From: Streptococcus mitis | GTDB lineage: Bacteria > Bacillota > Bacilli > Lactobacillales > Streptococcaceae | DNA: 64,000 nt | Direction of reading: 5' to 3' | Assembly (NCBI RefSeq): GCF_005144795.1 | Contig: NZ_SWFJ01000003.1 | Location: 1 to 64,000 of the forward strand | Shown: in pieces, positions 9,201-19,112 of the stretch | How the letters are laid out: each line of letters opens with the position of its first letter | Numbering within the stretch: the first letter of the stretch is position 1 | Program-made: the position numbers and the translations under genes | Notes under the pieces: generated by a model | What the model was told of the DNA's origin: nothing | Database searches by the model: none | What the model saw: only the letters and a program-made list of their open reading frames with translations

Positions 9201-9236
9201 AAAAAAGGAATCAGATTTAGAACCTGGTTCCTTTTA
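9201..9236 (-). terminator. manLMN operon terminator
   Basis: Read on the minus strand, AAAAGGAA and CAG pair with CTG and TTCCTTTT around a 9-nt loop, with one mismatch, ending in a T-run. It lies just beyond the manN stop codon. Confidence 0.7.
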
Positions 9237-9246
9237 AGTTGTTTGA

Positions 9247-10158
9247 TTACATGATACCGAAGAAACGAGCTGCGATACCTACTGCAAAGAGTGCAAGGAT
9301 GATTGAAATTGGTGATACTTTTTTCTTAAGCAACCACATGCAAAGGAAAGTAAGGAGAAGTCCCATCAATCCTGGAATCAATGAGTTCAACTGACCTTGC
9401 AGGGTTTGTGGTTGAACGCTATCCAAGCTCAATCCACCAAGTGCTTGACCAAGGATACCTTTCAATTCAGCACCTGATACAGGTCCTTCTGGGAAGTTGA
9501 TGTAGGCACCTTCAGCCAATTGTTTACCTGGAAGGTTAACAGTGAAGTTGATCGATACCCAACGTTGTACAAGAACGGCAAGGATGAACATACCAAGGAT
9601 AGAAGCACCTTTAGTGATGTCTTTCAAGATACCACCAGACATGTCTTTAGTGATTTCAGATCCAGCCTTGTAACCAAATTCTTGTGTGTACCATAGGAAG
9701 GCCATACGGATAGCATTCCATCCGAAGAAGAAGAGAAGTGGACCAACCAAGTTACCAGATGCAGCAAGTGATGCACCAAGAGCACCAAGGATAGGACGAA
9801 CTGTAAACCAGAATACTGGGTCACCGATACCAGCAAGAGGTCCCATCATACCGATTTTAACCCCTTGGATAGCAGCGTCGTCGATTTCAACACCGTTCGC
9901 ACGTTCTTCTTCAAGTGCAAGAGTAACCCCCATGATTGGAGCAGCTACGTATGGGTGAGTGTTGAAGAACTCAAGGTGGCGCTCAAGAGCAGCAGCTTGG
10001 TCTTCTTTAGTAGTGTACAATTTTTTGATAGCTGGGATCAATGAGTAAGCCCAACCCAAGTTTTGCATACGCTCGTAGTTCCAAGAACCTTGAAGGAATT
10101 GTGAACGCCACCAAACTTTTTTACGATCTGATTTTGATAATTGAAGTTTTTCAGTCAT
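9247..10158 (-). CDS. manN: Mannose-type PTS component IID
   Basis: This is one of the two membrane parts of the mannose-family phosphotransferase system, forming the sugar channel with IIC. The 303 residues open with a hydrophilic region (KKVWWRSQFLQGSWNYERMQ), then contain the family-typical GVTLALEEERANG and IGMMGPLAGIGDP segments and several hydrophobic helices near the C-terminus. It is last in the manL-manM-manN operon, 14 nt after manM, with an AAAGGGG ribosome site. It imports glucose, mannose and related hexoses with phosphorylation by ManL. Confidence 0.95.
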   Translation of the reverse strand: MTEKLQLSKSDRKKVWWRSQFLQGSWNYERMQNLGWAYSLIPAIKKLYTTKEDQAAALERHLEFFNTHPYVAAPIMGVTLALEEERANGVEIDDAAIQGVKIGMMGPLAGIGDPVFWFTVRPILGALGASLAASGNLVGPLLFFFGWNAIRMAFLWYTQEFGYKAGSEITKDMSGGILKDITKGASILGMFILAVLVQRWVSINFTVNLPGKQLAEGAYINFPEGPVSGAELKGILGQALGGLSLDSVQPQTLQGQLNSLIPGLMGLLLTFLCMWLLKKKVSPISIILALFAVGIAARFFGIM

Positions 10159-10172
10159 GATTGTTCCCCTTT

Positions 10173-10985
10173 CTAGTAGTCTTCTAGGATATCACCGATT
10201 GGGTCGTTAGAGGTCGCAGCTCCTCCGCCACCGTTACCACCTTGTTTTGAAAGGTTAAGGTAGATGAAGGCAAGGGCAACACCGATTACACCAAGGGCAA
10301 TCAAAGTCAATTGAGAAATGGCAGCAAAAGCAAAACCGATTGCGAAGAATGGCCATACTTCACGAGTTGCCATCATGTTGATAACCATAGCGTAACCAAC
10401 GGCAACGACCATAGCACCACCGACAGCCATACCACCGTTCAACCAGTCTGGCATCAATTTAAGAGCATCTTGAACGGCAGAAGCTGGGATAGCGATAAGG
10501 AAGGCTGCAGGGATAGCAATACGAAGACCTTGAAGAAGAAGTGCGATAAAGTGAGCACGTTCAACAGCTGCAATATTTCCTTCTTTAGCAGCAGCATCTG
10601 CAGTGTGAACCAAACCAACTGAGATTGTACGAACAATCATTGTCAAGAAAAGTCCAGCTACGGCAAGAGGGATAGCTGTTGCTGTTGCAACGGCGATACC
10701 TTCAGTAGTAAAGTTACCACCTTTGATCAAGATGATTGCTGCGGCAACAGATGCAAGAGCAGCGTCAGGAGCTACGGCAGCTCCGATGTTTGCCCAACCA
10801 AGGGCGATCATTTGAAGTGATCCACCAAGCATAACCCCTGCTTCGAGGTTACCAGTTGCAAGTCCGATAAGCGTACATGCGACGATTGGTTGATGGAATT
10901 GGAATTGGTCGAGGATACCTTCAAGACCTGCAAGGAAGGCAACAACTACAACCAAGACAGCAGAAATAATTGAAATATCTGACAT
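10173..10985 (-). CDS. manM: Mannose-type PTS component IIC
   Basis: This integral membrane sugar-transport component has 270 residues. It is almost entirely hydrophobic, with glycine- and alanine-rich helices. Landmarks are GLEGILDQFQFHQPIVACTL near the N-terminus and GLATGNLEAGVMLGGSLQMI, typical of the mannose IIC family. The C-terminal tail contains a short glycine run. It is the middle gene of the operon, between manL (IIAB) and manN (IID). Confidence 0.96.
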   Translation of the reverse strand: MSDISIISAVLVVVVAFLAGLEGILDQFQFHQPIVACTLIGLATGNLEAGVMLGGSLQMIALGWANIGAAVAPDAALASVAAAIILIKGGNFTTEGIAVATATAIPLAVAGLFLTMIVRTISVGLVHTADAAAKEGNIAAVERAHFIALLLQGLRIAIPAAFLIAIPASAVQDALKLMPDWLNGGMAVGGAMVVAVGYAMVINMMATREVWPFFAIGFAFAAISQLTLIALGVIGVALAFIYLNLSKQGGNGGGGAATSNDPIGDILEDY

Positions 10986-11059
10986 GGTTTTATTCCTTTT
11001 CTATTTAATGATAATAAAGTGAAAAAATTTCTTAGAATTCTTCTATAGTTTGATATTTG

Positions 11060-12049
11060 TTATTGAACGTTGGCTTTGTTAATCAAGTCAAACAAATCTT
11101 TTTTGGTGTCGTTTGGTACTTTACGTACGTCAAATTCAACACCGAGGTCACGCATTTTTTCAAATGTAGCAACGTCTTCTTTGTCCATAGACAAAACGTT
11201 GTTGACCATTGTTTTACCTGTTGAGTGAGCCATTGATCCTACGTTAAGGGTCTTGATTGGCACGCCACCTTCGATTGCACGAAGGGCATCTTGAGGTGTT
11301 TCAAACAAGATAAGGGCATGTGTTTCTCCAAAGCGTGGGTCTTTTGAAACCTCGATCAACTTTTGAATTGGAACCACATTGGCTCTGACATTATTCGGAG
11401 CTGCTTGTTTAATTAATTCTTTACGAAGGTCGTCGCTGGCAACGTTATCTGAAGCAACGATAATACGGTCTGCTTTTGAATCTGGAGTCCAAGCAGTTGC
11501 AACCTGACCGTGAAGTAAACGAGTGTCTAGACGGGCAAGATTGATTTTCAGTTTACCGTCACCGATAACTGTTCCTTCTGGGATAGCAGTTTGGGCAACT
11601 GGAGCAGATGCAGCACTTGCAACTTCTTCAACTGGATTTAACTCTTCTGGAAGAGCTTTGATGCCATCTTTGGCTTCTTTAATAATATTCGCAGCGACTT
11701 TTTCCACACCTGCTGTGGCGTCCATGAGGCGTTCTGTATAGGCCTGGATTAACATCGGTAAGTTAAGTCCTGTGATGATGGCAAACTGACGATCAGGGTT
11801 TTCTCCCATCACGCGACTAGCTTGGTTGAATGGAGAGCCACTCCAAAGGTCAGCCAAAACTAGCACCTCATCTTCTGCGTCAAATGTAGCCACAGCGTTG
11901 TTAAATTTAGCATATAGGTCATCTGGACCTTCATTTGGCATAAAGGTTACAACTTGAACCTTTTCTTGTTCACCAAAAATCATAGATCCTGACTGATGAA
12001 TACCTGCAGCAAATTCACCGTGGCTCGCAATAATGATTCCGATACTCAT
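11060..12049 (-). CDS. manL: Mannose-type PTS component IIAB
   Basis: This cytoplasmic phosphocarrier takes phosphate from HPr and passes it to the incoming sugar. The IIA domain (about 1-130) has its active histidine in [12 protein letters not shown] near the N-terminus. An alanine-proline-rich linker follows (about 145-160). The IIB domain has its phospho-histidine in [13 protein letters not shown] choose the ATG at 12049 because the AAGGAGGA ribosome site is 9 nt upstream. The in-frame ATG at 12058 would touch that site. In streptococci ManL also influences sugar-dependent regulation. The promoter region holds a CiaR repeat and a weak cre. Confidence 0.95.
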   Translation of the reverse strand: MSIGIIIASHGEFAAGIHQSGSMIFGEQEKVQVVTFMPNEGPDDLYAKFNNAVATFDAEDEVLVLADLWSGSPFNQASRVMGENPDRQFAIITGLNLPMLIQAYTERLMDATAGVEKVAANIIKEAKDGIKALPEELNPVEEVASAASAPVAQTAIPEGTVIGDGKLKINLARLDTRLLHGQVATAWTPDSKADRIIVASDNVASDDLRKELIKQAAPNNVRANVVPIQKLIEVSKDPRFGETHALILFETPQDALRAIEGGVPIKTLNVGSMAHSTGKTMVNNVLSMDKEDVATFEKMRDLGVEFDVRKVPNDTKKDLFDLINKANVQ

Positions 12050-12086
12050 TATTGTCATTCCTCCTTATAAAATGTTGTGCCCATTG

Positions 12087-12103
12087 TTTAAGAAAACTTT
12101 AAG
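12087..12103. promoter_or_regulatory. CiaR-binding direct repeat at manL
   Basis: TTTAAG, five bases, TTTAAG (12087-12092 and 12098-12103) is an exact match to the CiaR consensus TTTAAG-N5-TTTAAG. It lies just downstream of the predicted manL transcription start, a position suited to repression. As I recall, manLMN is the CiaR-repressed operon in pneumococcus. Confidence 0.8.
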
Positions 12104-12111
12104 ACTAGATT

Positions 12112-12140
12112 AGTATAAACCGTTTTCATAAAAAAATCAA
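12112..12140 (-). promoter_or_regulatory. manL promoter
   Basis: On the minus strand, TTGATT (12135-12140) is followed by a 17-nt spacer and TATACT (12112-12117). The start should be near 12105, which gives a leader of about 55 nt. Confidence 0.75.
12115..12128. promoter_or_regulatory. Degenerate cre site in the manL promoter
   Basis: On the minus strand this reads TGAAAACGGTTTAT, 12 of 14 to the CcpA operator consensus TGWAARCGYTWNCW. It lies between the -35 and -10, a classical repression position. The match is imperfect, so this is tentative. Confidence 0.45.
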
Positions 12141-12245
12141 CTATTTGATATAGAATTTTTTAAAAAATAAAATACAGATTTTTTAAAATGTTGATATATA
12201 AATGTTTTTGAGAAGAGAATAATTTTCATTTTAAAAAGTTAATAT

Positions 12246-12278
12246 AAAAAAAGTTGGAAGAAGCATCCAACTTTTTTA
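12246..12278 (-). terminator. adhP terminator
   Basis: AAAAAAGTTGGA pairs with TCCAACTTTTTT around a 7-nt loop, with A and T tails on both sides. It lies about 18 nt past the adhP stop, and it can work on either strand. Confidence 0.8.
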
Positions 12279-12295
12279 TATAGATTTTTATTGAA

Positions 12296-13315
12296 TTAGT
12301 TTGTGAAGTCGAGTACCATACGTCCTTGGATTTGACCTTTTTCCATTTCGTCGAAAATGGCTACAGCATCTTCTACTGGACGTTTTTGAACAACTGGAAC
12401 TACTAAACCTTCTGCACCGAATTGGAAGGCTTCTTCCAAGTCTTTACGAGTTCCTACAAGAGAACCTATGACTTGGATTCCATCTAGAACGGTTTTGACG
12501 ATGCTGAGTTCCATCATTTCAGAAGGAAGGCCGACAGCGACAACGCGACCACCAGCACGAACTGAGTCAACAGCCTGGTTGAAGGCAACTTTAGATACAG
12601 CAGTTACGACAGCTGAATGAGCTCCACCATCAGTTTTTTCCTTGATGAGTCCAGGTACATCTTCAACTTCGAGGCCGTTAATCACAATGTCAGCACCTAC
12701 TTCTTTTGCAAGGGCAAGTTTGTCATTGTTGATATCAACTGCGATGACATGAGCATTGAATACTTTTTTAGCATATTGAACAGCTAGGTTACCAAGTCCA
12801 CCAGCACCGTAAAGAACAACCCATTGGCCTGGCTCAACTTTTGCTTCTTTAATAGCCTTATAGGTTGTTACACCAGCACATGTGATAGAAGAAGCTTGGG
12901 CTGGATCAAGTCCGTCAGGAACTTTGACAGCATAGTCTGCAGTTACGATACATTGTTCAGCCATACCACCATCTACTGAGTAGCCAGCATTTTTCACTGT
13001 ACGGCAAAGGGTTTCACGGCCAGTTGTACAGTATTCACAAGTGCCACATCCTTCAAAGAACCAAGCAACGCTGACGCGGTCGCCAACTTTAAGGCTTTTA
13101 ACATCTGGGGCAATTTCTTTAACGATACCAACACCTTCGTGACCTAGGACACGTCCTGGTACTTGACCAAAGTCACCATGGGCAACGTGGAGGTCAGTGT
13201 GGCAAACACCACAGTATTCAATTTCTACAAGTGCTTCTCCAGTTTCAAGTGGACGGAGTACTTTTTCTTCAACAGCAACACCAGTGCTTTCTGGATTTAC
13301 AACAACAGCTTTCAT
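12296..13315 (-). CDS. adhP: Zinc-dependent alcohol dehydrogenase
   Basis: This NAD(P)-dependent medium-chain dehydrogenase interconverts alcohols and aldehydes, the last step of ethanol formation. It has 339 residues. Catalytic zinc ligands are in GVCHTDLH and GHEGVG. The structural zinc site is the four-cysteine loop CGTCEYC plus the Cys in GRETLC. The nucleotide-binding Rossmann turn is GAGGLGN. It has an AAGGAGG ribosome site. A Rex palindrome covers its -10 box, so expression should follow the NADH/NAD ratio. It is a single-gene unit with a terminator. Confidence 0.93.
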   Translation of the reverse strand: MKAVVVNPESTGVAVEEKVLRPLETGEALVEIEYCGVCHTDLHVAHGDFGQVPGRVLGHEGVGIVKEIAPDVKSLKVGDRVSVAWFFEGCGTCEYCTTGRETLCRTVKNAGYSVDGGMAEQCIVTADYAVKVPDGLDPAQASSITCAGVTTYKAIKEAKVEPGQWVVLYGAGGLGNLAVQYAKKVFNAHVIAVDINNDKLALAKEVGADIVINGLEVEDVPGLIKEKTDGGAHSAVVTAVSKVAFNQAVDSVRAGGRVVAVGLPSEMMELSIVKTVLDGIQVIGSLVGTRKDLEEAFQFGAEGLVVPVVQKRPVEDAVAIFDEMEKGQIQGRMVLDFTN

Positions 13316-13411
13316 AGCTATCCTCCTTGATATTAACTGAGAGCAGGAGAAACGGGACTGGATTGATTTTGTGTCAACAGAGTCGAGTGTGACGAGCTCT
13401 CTTGTATTTAT

Positions 13412-13446
13412 ATGTGAAGTATATCACAAAAGAAAGCCTTTTCCAA
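13412..13446 (-). promoter_or_regulatory. adhP promoter with overlapping Rex operator
   Basis: On the minus strand, TTGGAA (13441-13446), 17 nt, then TATACT (13418-13423) forms the promoter. TTGTGATATACTTCACAT (13412-13429) covers the -10. It matches the Rex consensus TTGTGA-N6-TCACAA in 11 of the 12 defined positions. Binding there would block RNA polymerase until NADH rises. Confidence 0.8.
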
Positions 13447-13511
13447 GGTTTTGGATGCAAAAAGTAGAACAATCGATTAACTGGTTGATGAGACTGTGAA
13501 AAGAGCACAAA

Positions 13512-13531
13512 GACCAGCTTGCAAGCTGGTC
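13512..13531 (-). terminator. Hairpin after the Cof-type phosphatase gene
   Basis: GACCAGCT, TGCA, AGCTGGTC is a perfect palindrome directly beyond the stop of the HAD gene. On the minus strand it is followed by TTTGTGCTCTTTT, an imperfect T-run. Confidence 0.6.
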
Positions 13532-13539
13532 AGAATGGA

Positions 13540-14352
13540 CTATAAGAATAAATCTTGCAGGGTTTTGGCAACCCCGTCTTGGTCATTTGTCAAGGAAATT
13601 TGCTCATCTGCATAGGGGAGTAGCTCAGGATTGGCATTTTTCATTGCATAACCTTTCCCAGCAAAAGCAAGCATTTCGGTATCATTGTTTTCATCTCCAA
13701 AAGCAATCAAATCTTTTTTGTCACGGTTCATTACCTTGAGCAAGTAGTCCAAGGCGAAGGCCTTATTGACTCCTTTTGGGGTACACTCAAGGATATTGAG
13801 CGGACCACCCCAAGTATTAATAGAAAGTTGATGCTGGTAGAAGGCGTTCATTTCTTTTGCCAAGGCATACTTGTCACTGGCTCTGGTCTGCAACAGGATA
13901 CAGTTAGGGTCCTTGGTCACCAACTCAGGCTGGAATTGATCTTCAGGCTGGAAAGCTTCTACACCAAATAGTTTGGGATTGGCAATTTCTTCATTAGGAT
14001 TTGTAATGTAGAATTTTTTACGGTATTCTCCAGCGATAAAATCGGCTTGAATGTCCTCTGAACGTCGAACCATGTCTAGCAGATATTTTTTGTCTACGGT
14101 TAAACACTTTTCAAAGTTCCAAACTTGGTCTGGTAAATGAGTGAGGGAACCGTTGAAATTAATCATAGGAGTGTTTAAGCCTAGTTCACGGTAAAAATCT
14201 TTTGACATACGGTAAGGGCGCCCCGTTGTAATAATAACCTGATGCCCTTTTTCAGCAACTTTTTTAATGGTTTCTTTGGTAAAGTCAGAAATTTGACTGT
14301 CTGAGTTGAGCAGGGTTCCATCCAAGTCAACTGCAATAATTTTTTTCGTCAT
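13540..14352 (-). CDS. Cof-type HAD-IIB sugar/cofactor phosphatase
   Basis: This is a haloacid-dehalogenase phosphatase of the Cof/YidA class, which acts on sugar phosphates or flavin-type cofactors; the substrate cannot be read from the sequence. The HAD motifs are in order: IIAVDLDGTLLNSD at the N-terminus with the nucleophilic Asp, ITTGRPYR, a C2-type cap, and FGDENNDTEML near the C-terminus. I choose the ATG at 14352 (270 residues), with GAAAGG upstream. A longer frame to 14427 adds residues not typical of the family. It is transcribed divergently from the purine permease. Confidence 0.85.
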   Translation of the reverse strand: MTKKIIAVDLDGTLLNSDSQISDFTKETIKKVAEKGHQVIITTGRPYRMSKDFYRELGLNTPMINFNGSLTHLPDQVWNFEKCLTVDKKYLLDMVRRSEDIQADFIAGEYRKKFYITNPNEEIANPKLFGVEAFQPEDQFQPELVTKDPNCILLQTRASDKYALAKEMNAFYQHQLSINTWGGPLNILECTPKGVNKAFALDYLLKVMNRDKKDLIAFGDENNDTEMLAFAGKGYAMKNANPELLPYADEQISLTNDQDGVAKTLQDLFL

Positions 14353-14475
14353 ATAAACCTTTCTAGTGTCTTTCCAGATAAGATGTCTTCTATTATAACA
14401 AAAAGCAGGCAGAAAAGCAGATTCCAAACAAAAAATGAAATTGGATCAATTTTTTAAATAAATCAAACAAAGATA

Positions 14476-14504
14476 TTGAAAAAGTGAATGATAAATGATA
14501 TAAT
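14476..14504 (+). promoter_or_regulatory. Purine permease promoter
   Basis: TTGAAA (14476-14481), a 17-nt spacer, then TATAAT (14499-14504), with TG giving an extended -10. The leader is only about 30 nt. Confidence 0.8.
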
Positions 14505-14510
14505 TCTATT

Positions 14511-14523
14511 ATTGTTCGTAAAA
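14511..14523. promoter_or_regulatory. Possible PurBox
   Basis: On the minus strand this reads TTTTACGAACAAT, 11 of 13 to the PurR box AWWWCCGAACWWT with the CGAAC core intact. It lies at the transcription start of a purine permease. The position differs from the usual upstream activator site, so this is weak. Confidence 0.3.
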
Positions 14524-14541
14524 ATTAAAAGGAGATTGATA

Positions 14542-15960
14542 ATGGACAAATTATTTAAACTAAAAGAGAACGGTACAGACGTTCGTACAGAGGTTCTCGC
14601 TGGTTTAACAACTTTCTTTGCAATGAGTTATATTCTCTTTGTAAACCCACAAATTCTTTCGCAAACAGGAATGCCTGCTCAGGGTGTATTCCTAGCGACG
14701 ATCATTGGTGCAGTAGCGGGTACCTTGATGATGGCCTTCTATGCTAACTTACCTTATGCCCAAGCGCCAGGTATGGGTCTTAATGCCTTCTTTACCTTCA
14801 CAGTCGTATTTGGACTTGGTTATTCTTGGCAAGAAGCCCTAGCTATGGTCTTCATCTGTGGAATTATCTCACTGATTATTACCTTGACAAATGTTCGTAA
14901 AATGATCATTGAATCGATTCCAAATGCTCTTCGCTCAGCTATTTCAGCTGGTATCGGTGTCTTCCTTGCCTACGTAGGAATTAAGAATGCTGGATTTTTG
15001 AAATTTACGATCGATCCAGGTAACTATACTGTTGTAGGAGAAGGGGCTGACAAAGCTAAAGCAACGATTGCAGCAAACTCTTCAGCAGTTCCAGGATTGG
15101 TTGACTTTAATAACCCAGCTGTTTTGGTGGCACTTGCAGGACTGGCCATTACAATCTTCTTTGTTATCAAAGGAATTAAAGGGGGAATTATCCTCTCTAT
15201 CTTGACAACAACTATTCTTGCTATCGCAGTTGGTTTGGTAGATTTGTCAAGCATCGATTTTGCTAATAACCATGTTGGTGCAGCCTTTGAAGACTTGAAG
15301 ACAGTCTTTGGTGCAGCTCTTGGTTCAGAAGGTTTGGGAGCTTTGATTTCAGATACAGCTCGCTTGCCTGAAACTCTGATGGCTATTCTTGCCTTCTCAT
15401 TGACAGATATTTTTGACACAATTGGTACCTTGATCGGTACGGGTGAAAAAGTTGGTATCGTAGCGACAAATGGTGAAAATCACCAATCAGCTAAGTTGGA
15501 TAAGGCTCTTTATTCAGACTTGATTGGTACTTCAATTGGTGCCATCGCAGGTACTTCAAACGTAACGACTTATGTTGAGTCTGCTGCTGGTATTGGTGCA
15601 GGTGGACGTACTGGTTTGACAGCCTTGGTTGTAGCTATCTGTTTTGCGATCTCAAGCTTCTTTAGCCCACTTCTAGCGATTGTACCAACAGCCGCTACAG
15701 CTCCAATCTTGATTATAGTTGGGATTATGATGTTGGCTAGCTTGAAAAATATCCATTGGGACGATATGTCTGAAGCGGTTCCTGCTTTCTTCACATCTAT
15801 CTTTATGGGATTCAGCTACTCTATCACTCAAGGGATTGCAGTTGGTTTCTTGACTTACACTTTGACTAAGCTTGTCAAAGGTCAAGCTAAAGATGTTCAT
15901 GTCATGATTTGGATTTTGGATGCCTTGTTTATCCTTAACTACATCAGCATGGCCTTATAA
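14542..15960 (+). CDS. Adenine/guanine/hypoxanthine permease (NCS2, AzgA-like)
   Basis: This is a proton-coupled nucleobase importer of the AzgA/PbuG branch of NCS2. It has 472 residues with about 12 to 14 membrane segments. Family landmarks are EVLAGLTTFFAMSYILFVNP near the N-terminus, YAQAPGMGLNAFFTF, the FSLTDIFDTIGTLIG segment, and GTSNVTTYVESAAGIGAGGR. I choose ATG 14542, which has an AAGGAG ribosome site, over a longer frame from 14488 that would begin upstream of the -10 box. A strong terminator follows. Confidence 0.92.
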   Translation: MDKLFKLKENGTDVRTEVLAGLTTFFAMSYILFVNPQILSQTGMPAQGVFLATIIGAVAGTLMMAFYANLPYAQAPGMGLNAFFTFTVVFGLGYSWQEALAMVFICGIISLIITLTNVRKMIIESIPNALRSAISAGIGVFLAYVGIKNAGFLKFTIDPGNYTVVGEGADKAKATIAANSSAVPGLVDFNNPAVLVALAGLAITIFFVIKGIKGGIILSILTTTILAIAVGLVDLSSIDFANNHVGAAFEDLKTVFGAALGSEGLGALISDTARLPETLMAILAFSLTDIFDTIGTLIGTGEKVGIVATNGENHQSAKLDKALYSDLIGTSIGAIAGTSNVTTYVESAAGIGAGGRTGLTALVVAICFAISSFFSPLLAIVPTAATAPILIIVGIMMLASLKNIHWDDMSEAVPAFFTSIFMGFSYSITQGIAVGFLTYTLTKLVKGQAKDVHVMIWILDALFILNYISMAL

Positions 15961-15972
15961 TAGGATAACCCA

Positions 15973-15993
15973 GGGGGAATTTCCCCCTTTTTT
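15973..15993 (+). terminator. Purine permease terminator
   Basis: GGGGG, AATTT, CCCCC, then six T's: a textbook intrinsic terminator 13 nt after the stop. Confidence 0.9.
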
Positions 15994-16012
15994 AATACAA
16001 AGGAGATAGGTG

Positions 16013-16720
16013 ATGAAAGAGAAAAGTATCTGGAAAGAATTATTGAATCGTGCAGGTTGGCTGTTAATCTTTCTGCTAGCGACAATTTTATATCAGATTC
16101 CTATAGGGGTTACTGCTATTTTAACTTTAAATGCAGTACCATTGTTACAGTCAGGACTGATAGTTGCTGGTATTTCAATTGTAGTTTTAGTACTATTTAT
16201 TTTTGGAGCTCGTAAAACGCAATTAGCAAGTTTTAATTTTTCTTTTTTTAGAGCTAAGGATTTGGCACGCTTGTGCTTAAGTTATCTAGTCATTATCGGA
16301 TCAAATATACTTGGTTCTATCTTGTTGCAACTGTCAAATGAGACGACAACAGGGAATCAGTCTCAGGTTAATGATATGGTTCAAAATAGTTCTTTAATTT
16401 CCAGTTTCTTCTTGTTGGCCTTGCTTGCTCCAATTTGTGAGGAAATCTTGTGTCGGGGAATTGTTCCTAAAAAGATTTTCCGAGGAAAAGAGAACTTGGG
16501 ATTTGTAGTCGGTACGATTGTGTTTGCTTTATTGCATCAACCAAGTAATTTACCTTCTTTATTGATCTATGGAGGTATGTCAATCGTTCTATCTTGGACG
16601 GCTTACAAGACCCAACGTTTGGAAATGTCTATCTTACTTCATATGATTGTGAATGGGGTTGCTTTCTGTTTGTTGGCTCTTGTGGTGATCATGAGTCGGA
16701 CATTAGGGATTTCTGTTTAA
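16013..16720 (+). CDS. CPBP-family intramembrane metalloprotease (CAAX/Abi)
   Basis: This 235-residue polytopic membrane protein has about seven hydrophobic segments. It carries the CPBP motifs EEILCRG (Glu-Glu and Arg), FALLHQPSN (first His) and HMIVN (second His), which form the intramembrane metal site. In streptococci such proteins are often linked to peptide maturation or bacteriocin self-immunity, but no precursor peptide lies beside it here, so its substrate is unknown. ATG 16013 follows an AGGAGATAGG ribosome site. A GTG three bases earlier is less likely. Confidence 0.85.
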   Translation: MKEKSIWKELLNRAGWLLIFLLATILYQIPIGVTAILTLNAVPLLQSGLIVAGISIVVLVLFIFGARKTQLASFNFSFFRAKDLARLCLSYLVIIGSNILGSILLQLSNETTTGNQSQVNDMVQNSSLISSFFLLALLAPICEEILCRGIVPKKIFRGKENLGFVVGTIVFALLHQPSNLPSLLIYGGMSIVLSWTAYKTQRLEMSILLHMIVNGVAFCLLALVVIMSRTLGISV

Positions 16721-16754
16721 GATTTTTGACAATTGCTTACTTGTTTCTACTGGG

Positions 16755-16790
16755 AAAAAGATGAATGCAATCGTGTCCATCTTTTTCTTT
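16755..16790 (+). terminator. Terminator between the CPBP gene and folP
   Basis: AAAAAGATG (16755-16763) pairs with CATCTTTTT (16778-16786) around a 14-nt loop, followed by more T's. Confidence 0.75.
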
Positions 16791-16793
16791 TTA

Positions 16794-16802
16794 TGGTAAA
16801 AT
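16794..16802 (+). promoter_or_regulatory. folP operon extended -10
   Basis: TG (16794-16795), G, TAAAAT (16797-16802). It lies directly after the terminator and 41 nt before the folP start. No clear -35 is present. Confidence 0.6.
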
Positions 16803-16804
16803 AG

Positions 16805-17788
<984 letters not shown>

Positions 17789-17789
17789 G

Positions 17790-19112
17790 ATGAAAGAAAT
17801 TGAAAACAATCAGTGGATTGCTAACTACCGGACTGACCAACCGCATTTTGGCTTGGAACGAATGGTGGAACTATTAGCTTTGCGTGGCAATCCCCATCTC
17901 AAACTCAAGGTCATCCATATCGGAGGGACCAATGGCAAGGGTTCGACCATTGCTTTTTTGAAAAATATGCTAGAAAAGATGGGGCTGAGAGTTGGCGTGT
18001 TTAGCTCGCCCTATCTCATTCATTACACAGATCAGATTAGCATCAATGGGGAATCTATCCCAGAGGCTAGACTAGAAGCCCTCATGGCAGACTATCAGTC
18101 TTTGCTTGAGGGGGAATCGGCTGCCAATTTGGAGGGGACAACTGAGTTTGAGATAATCACAGCCATAGCCTATGACTACTTTGCTTCAGAGCAAGTAGAT
18201 GTGGCCATCATGGAAGTGGGTATGGGAGGACTCTTGGATAGTACCAATGTCTGTCAGCCCATTTTGACAGGAATTACAACTATTGGATTGGACCATGTAG
18301 CCCTACTTGGTGACACCTTGGAAGCCATAGCAGAGCAGAAGTCTGGTATTATCAAACAAGGAATTCCCTTGGTAACAGGTCGCATTGCTTCAGAAGCGCT
18401 AGCTGTGATTGACTCTATTGCAGCAACTAAAAATGCGCCGAGACTTGCCTATGGGAGTAATTATCAGGTTCGTCATAAAGAAAGTGTGGTGACAGGTGAA
18501 GTCTTTGACTATACCAGTGCTGTCAGACAAGATCGCTTTCAGACTGGCCTACTTGGTTTGCACCAGATAGAGAATGCTGGGATGGCCATAGCTTTACTTG
18601 ATACTTTTTGTCAAGAAGATGGTCGAGAACTAGCAAGCAATGACTTGCTTGCTCAGGCCTTGGAAGAAACAGGTTGGCCAGGGCGTTTGGAAATTGTGTC
18701 AAGAGATCCCTTGATGATTTTGGATGGGGCTCACAATCCCCATGCCATAAAGGCTTTAATAGCAACCTTGCAAGAACGCTTTGCGGATTATCGTAAGGAA
18801 ATCCTCTTTACTTGTATCAAAACCAAGGCCTTGGAGGATATGTTGGACTTGCTGGGGGCCATGCCAGATACCGAGCTTACCCTGACACACTTTGATGATA
18901 GTCGGGCGACTGATGAAAGCATGCTGGAAGAGGCGGCTAAGTCTAGAAATCTCAACTACCAAGGTTGGCAGGATTTTCTAGAGCAGAAATTGACATATAA
19001 AAAAGAAGAGAAACAAACAGTTAGGATTGTCACAGGTTCCTTGTACTTTTTGAGCCAAGTGAGAGCCTATCTGATGGAGAGGAAGAACGAGAATGGATAC
19101 ACAAAAGATTGA
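17790..19112 (+). CDS. folC: Dihydrofolate synthase / folylpolyglutamate synthase
   Basis: This Mur-ligase-type enzyme adds glutamate to dihydropteroate and elongates the tail. It has 440 residues, with the ATP-binding loop [12 protein letters not shown] near 44-55, the [20 protein letters not shown] region, and the [10 protein letters not shown] motif near 310. The gene starts 1 nt after the folP stop and overlaps folE by 20 nt, so it is translationally coupled at both ends. Its partner genes supply the pterin substrate. Confidence 0.95.
   Translation: MKEIENNQWIANYRTDQPHFGLERMVELLALRGNPHLKLKVIHIGGTNGKGSTIAFLKNMLEKMGLRVGVFSSPYLIHYTDQISINGESIPEARLEALMADYQSLLEGESAANLEGTTEFEIITAIAYDYFASEQVDVAIMEVGMGGLLDSTNVCQPILTGITTIGLDHVALLGDTLEAIAEQKSGIIKQGIPLVTGRIASEALAVIDSIAATKNAPRLAYGSNYQVRHKESVVTGEVFDYTSAVRQDRFQTGLLGLHQIENAGMAIALLDTFCQEDGRELASNDLLAQALEETGWPGRLEIVSRDPLMILDGAHNPHAIKALIATLQERFADYRKEILFTCIKTKALEDMLDLLGAMPDTELTLTHFDDSRATDESMLEEAAKSRNLNYQGWQDFLEQKLTYKKEEKQTVRIVTGSLYFLSQVRAYLMERKNENGYTKD

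Noticed and set aside
14505-14541. Guanine or adenine riboswitch before the purine permease
   Set aside because: The leader is only about 30 nt, too short for a purine aptamer.
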